DNA from: Polytrichum commune
Taxonomy: Eukaryota; Streptophyta; Polytrichopsida; Polytrichales; Polytrichaceae
NCBI GenBank assembly: GCA_950295325.1
Contig: OX485804.1
Span: forward strand, 64,760,533 to 64,824,532
DNA: 64,000 bases
Direction: 5' to 3'
Shown here: positions 24,911 through 34,200 of the stretch, piece by piece
Layout: the number at the start of each line of letters is the position of its first letter
Position numbering within the stretch: the stretch's first letter is position 1
Program-made: the position numbers and the translations under genes
The notes under the pieces: model-generated
Database searches by the model: none
What the model was told of the DNA's origin: nothing
The model's input: only the letters and a program-made list of their open reading frames with translations

Positions 24911-25258
24911 AGAAATGTGGGTATCATTTGGTTCATCTTTCATGCTCTCCAACTTCTATAAAATTAGATTGACACAACAAAGCTCGTGTTGCATTACCAA
25001 ATATACGATAAAACATCTGCAAAAACTGGATTGAAAATCACACCTCCCTTGATTTAGTTATAGTTATCAGAAGTGCATGTTTGTTGATTTCTTAATTGGA
25101 TACACCAATCCTCCCAATTGTGTTCACTATTGAATGTAAATTCATTATCAATATGCGAAGATATAGTCCGATCTCTTTCAAACGTGTATCTTCATGACAT
25201 TGGCTCTTTGATCCGAACCGAACCGCATAGCAATCAAATCGAGGGGTCCGATTAAGAA
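24911..25258 (-). mobile_element. Family A element, copy A5
   Basis: It runs inverse to the 18-kb copies. It starts near 'AATGTGGGTATCATTTGG' and ends near 'GGGTCCGATTAAGAAAATG', with 'AGTTATCAGAAGTGCATG' and 'CCTCCCAATTGTGTTC' inside. The terminal repeats are more decayed than in A1. Another internal family A piece in the other direction lies at 24595-24730. Confidence 0.5.
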
Positions 25259-25417
25259 AATGAGCCACTTGAGACCCATCTACCTTAAGTACTGAAGGTT
25301 ATGGTTCCACTCCAAATCGCATCTTCGATATTCCAAAGACCTGGCAGGCCCGGAACAGCAGAGTAGGTGGGGTGTGGGGGTCAGTCATGTGTGTGAGAAA
25401 CTCACAGTCAGTGTGTG

Positions 25418-25424
25418 TATAAAG
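25418..25424 (+). promoter_or_regulatory. TATA-box-like motif upstream of the 142-bp array
   Basis: TATAAAG occurs in a locally GC-richer stretch (25320-25570) that looks different from the AT-rich repeats around it. A promoter here would read into the 142-bp array. No downstream reading frame was found, so any product would be non-coding or unrecognised. Confidence 0.25.
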
Positions 25425-25578
25425 AGGAGGCAAATGCAATGCGGTGGTGATTCATGAAGTACTTTGGGCTTTGCTCGCGTCACTGTCCCAGCATTGAGGA
25501 GTGGCCTACCTACCTTTACTTTGCCTCCAATACTTACTCTCGTACAAGACGCCATGCCACCCACGACAGTCTGTAAGG

Positions 25579-26270
25579 CTTTGCATGACGAGAAGAGTGA
25601 ATAATTATGTAAAATGTTGTTGAAGTCAATGTTTTTCTACGTTTTATGCTCCTGCTGTAAGCATGCTTACTTTACTGGATGCTTCAATCCCAGTGAGTAA
25701 CTGGAGAGTGCATAATAAGACTTTGCATGACGAGGAGAGTGAATAATCGTGTAAAACGTTGTTGAAGTTGATTTTTTCTACGTTTTATGCTCATGTTGTA
25801 AGCATGTTTACTATATTGGATGCTTCAATTGCAGTGAGTAACTGGAGAGTGCATAATAAGACTTTGCATGACGAGGAGAGTAGATAATTATGTAAAACGT
25901 CGTTGACGTTGATGTTTTTCTACGTTTTATGCTCCTGTTGTAAGCATGCTTATTTTACTAGATGCTGCAATTGCAGTGAGTAACTGGAGAGTGCATAATA
26001 AGACTTTGCATGATGAGGAGAGTGAATAATTATGTAAAATGTTGTTGAAGTTGATGTTTTTCTACGTTTTGTGCTCCTGTTGTAAGCATGCTTATTTTAC
26101 TGGATGCTGCAATTGCAGTGAGTAACTGGAGAGTGCATAATAAGACTTTGCATGACGAGAAGAGTGAATAATCATGTAAAACGTTGTTGAAGTTGATGTT
26201 TTCTAACGTTTTATGTTCTTGTTGTGAGTATGTTTACTTTACTGGATGCTTCAATTGCAGTGAGTAAGAT
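25579..26270. repeat. Tandem array, unit about 142 bp, five copies
   Basis: 'CTTTGCATGACGA' starts at 25579, 25721, 25862, 26004 and 26146, giving intervals of 142, 141, 142 and 142 bp. Each unit holds 'GAATAAT', 'TGTAAAACGTTGTTGAAG', 'TTTTTCTACGTTTTATGCTC', 'TGTAAGCATG' and 'TTGCAGTGAGTAACTGGAGAG'. Copies are highly similar. No reading frame stays open across units. Confidence 0.92.
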
Positions 26271-28249
26271 AGAGATTGGTACGTGTTAATGATTTGGAAG
26301 GAGGGTTGTTTTGAGCTTTACATTTTTGAAGTCAACCACCGTATTGACTTTGCTTTAAGGTGGGTGTGACTATCATGAACCATGTGACTTGGGATGGATT
26401 CGAATGTGTACGTAGACATCTAAGGTGGGATGTACAAACACGGAAGGAAATCATTAGAGGTTATCTATAACTTTCACTTCAAGAATAGCACAAGTGATTT
26501 GGGTTTTGTAATGTAGCACATGTTTCTCATTTACTTTTGCTAATGTTTCCATGTGATTTTTCATATTTTGTTTAATTTTTATATTTGGGAAAATTCCAAA
26601 AATGTTCATAATAGATGCAGGTTGTAAAGTGGACTTTCCTTGTTCTAGTAGGTAGTGTATTTTTCCCTTGCTAACTTGTGCTTCTAGATGCATATGCTTG
26701 GGATGCCATCCAACCAACTAGCTGGATAAGTTTCAGGACAAGTTCAAGCATTGTGTTTGTAGATCATGAGTTTTGAAACTCTCGTAATGACCAGTTTTGG
26801 ACTCTTGAATTTATTGAACTGCATGCACACGCAAATCATTAAGCATTTGCCATGAATTTAAGATATGGCGGCTACACCTTTAATCATCTTTTTGAACATA
26901 TGAACACATATACTATTATAGATCATCTTTATTTTTGTTGGGTCTTCTTAACAATTGAAAGTTGGTCACTATACATCTTAGCATGTAGGTTTTGGACCAT
27001 GTATGATAAACATATAAATTGTCAAAATGTTGGTCGTGGATGAGCTTAAAACTGTCCATAGACTCTCATGTGTAAACCACATTCATTTTAGGCAAGAATA
27101 TAAAGAGGTCACTTTTATTAGGTGTACTTCCATATTACACTTTGCATTTACCTTGTGCAACCAACAGTCTACTACAAAGAATTTTACATTGACAGAGAGC
27201 AATACAATGATATTTTCTGCGCATGTGCTAACTCAAGAATCAAAAGAAGCTGAGCTAAACCTTTGACACTAGAATTAGTACCCATTTGATTTTCTGTGGA
27301 TAGTTCATGAATTGCCCACCCATAACAACATTCAAGTGAACCACTTCCTCAAGTTGCGATATCCATTGGAGGCAAATGTCACAAGAAGAACATTCAGATC
27401 TGAATTCTCTAGCAAGAAAATGACTATTTCGGGCACTTCAAACTCAACAACCCAATATGGTTGTTGCATAAGCAAGCTGAAAAAATTCTACTGCTAGCAT
27501 TTTTTTAATGAATAAGCATAGCAATGAAGAATTTACAACTGGAGCTTGTAAGAACTTGGGATCTCCAATCAAAGCACAGATTCCATGATTTGTAAGTGGT
27601 TGTATAGGGGACCCAATTTTGAGATTTTGTTTGCTTAAATTGACATCTTTCTGTGCCCAAGTTATGTGGGTGTCAAATGGTGTGTAAAAGAATAGTTTGC
27701 CATATTCATGTCTTGTGTTTGAAACTATGTCTATGAATCACATGTTGGATATAAGGACATGGTCCCACATGGATTACAATAGTAAGACTCATGGTGTCCT
27801 TCAAACGGAAATGGTCTCAAAATAGTACTGCTCCTTCAATGTCGGCATCAAGTTCTATGAATGAAAGTGGACATCTCCTCTGAGGTCGTGTAACTATGCT
27901 TAGAATGGCTTGATCACCTTTGACATACATAATAAGATCATAATCTGACCAATTTCAGTATGTGCTTAAAGTCCAATTAAAACCCCAAACTAGCTAGCCA
28001 CATAAGACAAGTGACCACATAAATCACATACCTTGGTCATCAGCTGTGGGGCCCTGTTTGTAGAGATTCCAGATCTCAAGGTGCTTGAGGCAGATGAAAA
28101 CATCAAATATAATGTCCTGAAACTAGTAAGATTCAAAGACAACCTAATTTTTCTTCTATAGATTGGATGGGAAGTAAGGAGCTCCTCTTGAAATCAGTTG
28201 AGAGATTGAATATATGATCTTAGCACTCATGGCTAAGGCAGCAACGGAT
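26271..28249. other. No gene recognised
   Basis: Plus frames at 26852-27043, 27027-27266 and 27312-27497 follow one another in a stretch with few dispersed repeats, but their translations match no family I know. A decayed gene is possible. 27500-28249 is downstream of the PAS-receiver gene and would hold its 3' untranslated end. Confidence 0.35.
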
Positions 28250-31200
28250 CTATGGATTCAGACCATAGTTGGTAGCAGAATCTGGATTTATTTTCTTCAA
28301 CCGGTCCACAAGCTTATCAAGTGTCAAGGGCTTGCTTACGAACTCATCGAAGCCACTTTGGGCACACTTAACCATGTCTCGATCTGAACAAACGCCAAAA
28401 CAGAAATTCATCTTATGAGCCATAATTTTGTAGGAGTCCATAATTTTCAAAGGTTGGGGCGTTGGAGGTTTCCTTAGGGCTACAATTAGGCAATCAAAAT
28501 AGCCCCTGAAATAATGACGTTAGGGAAGCCTATGATCATGGAGATCCAACCGCTTAGTTATAGATAGCCGGTTGAGTTTGAGAAAGAACCAGTTCAAGTT
28601 AAAGACTTCAGGCAAATTGTCGATAGTTTTAGAAGAATCTATAGAATATACCATCAATTAATAAAGTAAATCCAAAAGACATGAGCATGTAACTGGTTGG
28701 ACTTGGAAATACTTGAATCTCGACCGATTTTGCCCATATTCTACTTGGAAGCCATTGGAAAGGACCCTAATAAGTCCAAAGAGTGCCCTGTTGATGATTG
28801 GTCTCCAAATATATTGCAGATCAATTCAATCCATGCAGATATCTCATACTCATAGTTTTTAAACCTTTACACTGATCTTAGAGGAGGGACAGATCAGGTT
28901 TCCTTTATCACAAATTTCAAACCTTTAATAAAAAATAGGGTTCTCCACAAGGCAAACCCCTCAAATGCAACACACTCCATTGCTAGATATGGAGAAGAAC
29001 TCAGAAGTCAGTGCAACTCCAAGTAAATGCAAGTAATTTGTGTAGTCAAAATATCATAATTCAGATAAAGCTCATGAACTGTATTTTGTGCACCAGACCA
29101 ATTAATGGATTTCAGATATGCATTTAATGCTCAAGACACTGTAAATCTGACAGAAAATCTGTGTATACTTTGTGCAAAGAGTAGATTCTTAAAAAGTAAC
29201 ATTACGTACCACTAACATTTGCAGTGAGTGCAAAAACTGTCATTCGTTTTCTGGGTGGTTCTTGCTCTTCTTCCCATTCTCGAAACAGCTGCACCTGGAG
29301 CCCATGTCCATGGTAGTGTACACCAGACTCAGGCTTTCCCTTCCTTCCTCTCAAGTCTCCCAAAAGTGAGGTTCAAAGAGGTACAAGTACAAAGGATTTC
29401 ATTCTTATCGCTCCTCAGAACATGGGGTTCAATTTTTAGCTGTTACCATTTGTCATCAGCCAGCAAGTGCATTTAAACCCTACAAGACATCAGAGAATGA
29501 GAAAAAATTATTCTCAAAGCCTGGGAAAAATGCTCACAGGTGTTCTGTGTTCTTTAAGGGTTCTCATAGGCTTAAGCTGGCAACCAACATAAAAACCAGC
29601 TCATCTGGTGTCACGCGCATACGAATAGGCTCTTTTTGAAACGGGGTTCAGCAGGCCAAGGTAAAAGAATTTTGGCCTTGACATGTGCCTAACCTTGGAG
29701 ACCTTGGTTTCAAGGTTTGTCCCTTTGTTGGGGCAGAGAAGAGTTGAAAACGGACATTTGCCCCAAAAAATAGGGTCCAACCTTGAAACCAAGGTCCCCA
29801 ACGTTAGTACATATGTAAAGGCCAAAATTCTTTTACCGTGGCCCACCAAAGTCCGCTTCTCAGAAACAACATTTTGAAACATGTTGAAACATGACAATCA
29901 GGATGAGGGAGGGAGCAGGAATACCGCATGTGTGCCATCCATGACAGGCATTTGAAGATCCATAAGCACCAAATCAAATTGTGGAGGTAGCGCCTTGCCA
30001 TCTAGCACCTGCTCCGAATCAGAAGGTGCACGGAGTACATCCAGTGCCTCCTGGCCATTACATGTCACAGTTACATGGCAATCCAGACTCTGCAGCAACC
30101 TTTGGCCAATCTTTCGATTCACAACATCATCCTCCACTAGCAACACCTGCAGGTTTAAGGCAAAATTTACAAATCAAAGATGATCTTCCGGTTTCATTAT
30201 GTGGGCGAAGGATAGTTTTGTGTCTAAACATGCGCAAAGTTTGCCATGCATTCACTGTTACGATATATCAAGATTTATGCACTTGTCTGATGTAGCAATT
30301 AGATCTTGATTGGATGATAGCAGCTCAATGGTAGGGATCAGGATTTAGGTCTGACCATGATGACTGCACTTGATTTGTAAAACCCTTCTGAAAAAGTGCA
30401 ATTTGAATCTATGAAGATTCTTCACTCATAGCACACATGGTTGTGTGGTCCACTGCAACAAACTAGGTAACGGATGTGAGGAGCTCTGCATGGGCTGTAG
30501 TTGCTGCCCAGACTACTGAGCTGCAGTAATAGCAAAGTAGGTATTGGGTGCCTACTACAACCAATGGCAAGGCACCATGTTGGATGTAGTGGTTAGGCCA
30601 TGGCAAGGCCATCAATTACGGGTGATGATGTGCCTCTTCGTAACCAGTTGAACCGACATGTCAGTAAAATCGCTTGGCATGACCACTACGATATGTAACA
30701 ACACTTGAAGCAACCTTCAAGACTAGAAAGAAAGGAAGTCGACTCAGATGTTGCCACCGGCGTGAATTATGGTGTTGCTTCATTTTGAGTGGGCCCTGAA
30801 GATTACTGCCTCTTTTCAGTAGTGAACACCTTGAACGAACGCAGACAAGTTGGCATGGGAAAGCCTCTAGGTTCCCACATCATTGGTTGAAAATATCCGA
30901 TTCACTTGAATACCCCCACTACAATTGGGTGGACCATAGGTGGTGGGGTGCACCAGAATCAAGTGCTAGGAAGGTCACCTATCCAAGTACTATTCCAACC
31001 TTAGGCAGCTTAACCTCGAAGTTCTTATAGGACTAGGTTAAGGCCTTGGCTTTAAGCCACCCTCCTCAGGACTAGGCCTATGACCTCAAGCTCGGCAAGT
31101 AAAATTTCCAAGAACCACAAAGGACACAATGAGATTTATTGAAGCTTTTTAAGTATTGTAAATTTGTTGAAAGCAAGCACCTTTCGGCCCTTGAGAAGCT

Positions 31201-34200
31201 CTGCACCAGGGGGTTGAGATTGAGGGTTTTGGGAGGTTTTGGGAGTCCGTTGAATTGCAGCTTTACCCTTAGCAACTGGGGCTACTCTGTCTTCTTGCTC
31301 AGTGGCTGGACTGGACTTTGCAGCAGCCAGACCTATCTCAGCCTGTTCTACAGAAACCTCTGTGCTGCATATCATTTACACATGCTCATGATAAGTATTG
31401 AGAATCTCAAAGAAGTACAAGGGTGATCATGCTATAGAACATGATGAATGCTAGAGAAAAATCATACCTCAAAGGTGGTGTTGCCACAACTTCTTTACCC
31501 CGAACATGCTGCTCTAGCGGCTGCATCAATCAGATAATTATTAGAGATCATGCTCCTCCACTGAATACCCTGCCATCTGAAAACTCACAACTATCAATGT
31601 ACCCATAGATATACAATATACAACTATTACATGGCTTAATATAATATCATGCCCTCTGAAAATTCATAAATATCAATGTAGCCATAGATATACAACTGGT
31701 ACATGGCTAAATATAATATCATGTCCTTTGAAAACTCACAATTACCGATGTACCCATAGACATACAATTAACCCGTTGTTTGAATATCAAGCCATGTGAA
31801 AACTCACAACTATCAATACCCATAGACATATAGCTACTACATACCTGAATTTCATGCCATCCGAAAACTCACAACTATTGATGCACCCATAGATATGCAA
31901 CTGTGTGGATGAACCATGCCATCCAAAAACTCACGACTATACAATCTGTAGATACAGACCAAAGAAATTTCTAAATAAAAAGGATGGCTATTGATGACAC
32001 CTTTGAACCGCTTGTTGTGTCACCGAAGGGCTTCAGCTTTTCCGTGGCTTCATCTGGATCCAATCCTGCCCATGCTTTGCCCTTGTTACGTGCTGCTTGT
32101 AGCCGCTCCAGTACACTCAGAGGTGTAACTGGAGAGACAGGACGACTGCCACCTCCTACAAGTTCCCACTGTGGGTTAGGAACTTCAGATGGCCTCCGGG
32201 CACGGAGTGCTGCTGGAGGACTGTCCGCTGCTTCGCCTGTTGGCTTTGGGACTCCAACTGCTCTCAGGACTCCTTTGTTCTGGCTCACTTGTGCATGATC
32301 TTCCTGATGTTGCTGCAGGAGCAATACAAGGGTGTTTAACCGGTGGTCCACTAGAAAACACGGTCTAATAAGGTCCCACTTAATGTTTCAAAGTTAAAAT
32401 CTATAATAGTACTAAAAAAATCTTGGGTATTGGAAATCTATTTTGAAAATATAAGTGTATTCATCAAATATGCAAAATGTCTCATGAATTTGCGCTTCAC
32501 TTCATAGCCCCCTTCATCTCAGGTGGTTCATATCTCTACAAGGGAGTGACCCTCTTGTGGAGTAATTACCAGCAATAAAATGTTTTGGTTGAGCATCAGG
32601 TATTCAGAGTTCTTACAGAAACTTGCAGAGCAAGTGATGAAAAGCATACCGCTGGAGAAAAATTGAGGATGTCCTGCTCCACCCATGCATACCACCTGGC
32701 CGGGCACAATCATACAGGTCAATTTACTCTACAGATATACTAGGAACCTGCAAAGCTAGTCATAAATGTTGGTGACCATTTGTTGTGCCCTTCGACAGGT
32801 GTAATCCACAGAGTAGGAGTTTGCAACAACAGAATTTGAAAGGGTCAGAGAGGCGATCATTGAAAAGCATGAGGTGCCTAAAGAGTGTTACCTTGTACCA
32901 ACAGCTCGGCCAGTTGCCTGCACAGTTACATAGGAGCGATCTTTCCGCATACGCCGATAAATCACACTGCCTCCAAATGCGGCCTCACTGTCTTTCAAGT
33001 GAAGCATCTGGAAGAGAAGATTACAACCCATCAAACAAATTTCTAACTTCTTGTTTACCCTCAGCTCTTTGAAAATGTGACAACTTGTCAAACCTCAGTC
33101 TTCAGTATTGAGTACAGAATCTTACCAAATGCTCCTATTCCATAGTCTTGTCTCAGGAATCCCAATATTTCACAGAAACAAAACCAGGCACAGGTTGCAA
33201 TTAAGTCTGTGATCTATCAGCAGATTTGTGGCAGTTGGAAACCTCATTGCTTCTGTCTACTTGCTTAACATAAGCTTGTTTGCGGGATGTGCATTGAGAT
33301 TACACGCTGAAGGGTGGGAATGTCATCAGGGTGACAGGCACTCCACGCAGCTGTACCAATAAGCTCCTGAGGCATCCAACCTGTTGTGCGCTTTGTGCTG
33401 GGGGATACGTAACTCAGCAGCCACTGTCCGCACGAGTACCTATGATCCTGTTGTCAACAATTTCTTCTGCAGCTCCCCTACATCTCCTTTTCCCGCTATA
33501 TTACAGATGCTCAAAATGCGACCATCCCAAATTAAGTTCTTCAAGACTGAACAAGGGGATGCTTTCAATGCCCATGTAGAAGTCAAGGAAAGGTAACTTG
33601 CTGTTACACATTATTCTACTAGGCAAACCATGAAATATTGTGACCAGTTCTCATTCATTAGACAGAAGATGGTCTCCACATCTTGCAATTTAATTTTTTG
33701 GTTTGCGAAGGTTGAGAACTGTAGGGATATTGCATTGCATTGTTGACTACATGGGTTGAGATGAACCTGGTTGCGCTCTGCAATGTACATAGTCCAAGGT
33801 GAAGTGGCACTGAGCATGAGCATGTCAGTCACTAATGAGAGGTCAAGTCCTTCCATCGCAGCTTCAGCCATCCAGGCATCGGCAATTACCATTCTGCAGA
33901 CGTCTTGAAGTTCGTTCAAGCCTGCTTCAATCCTATTTTCACCCTAATACTAACCAAAGAGACTGTACCCACAAGCCGAAACAGAGTCTGTTCATGTATA
34001 CGTATGTTGTATTTGTAGAACATTAAGGTTTGCAAAGGAAGGGTGAGACTCCGCACCCTACACATCTGCAGCAAAATCTACAATGTCAAGTCTCTCTCTT
34101 CGGATCACCAAAAACATTCAACTCACAAAAGAAATATAGAGCACACAGTCGAAGCGACAGTGTAATGGAATCAGAGTGAGTTTATTGTGGATCTATGTAA

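Noticed and set aside
26852-27497. Exons of a second protein-coding gene
   Set aside because: The three frames lie in a repeat-poor stretch, but they match no family and I saw no consistent set of splice sites. Left as unassigned sequence.
31984-32298. Plus-strand frame of 104 codons
   Set aside because: It is the antisense shadow of the in-phase minus-strand linker exon at 32001-32312.
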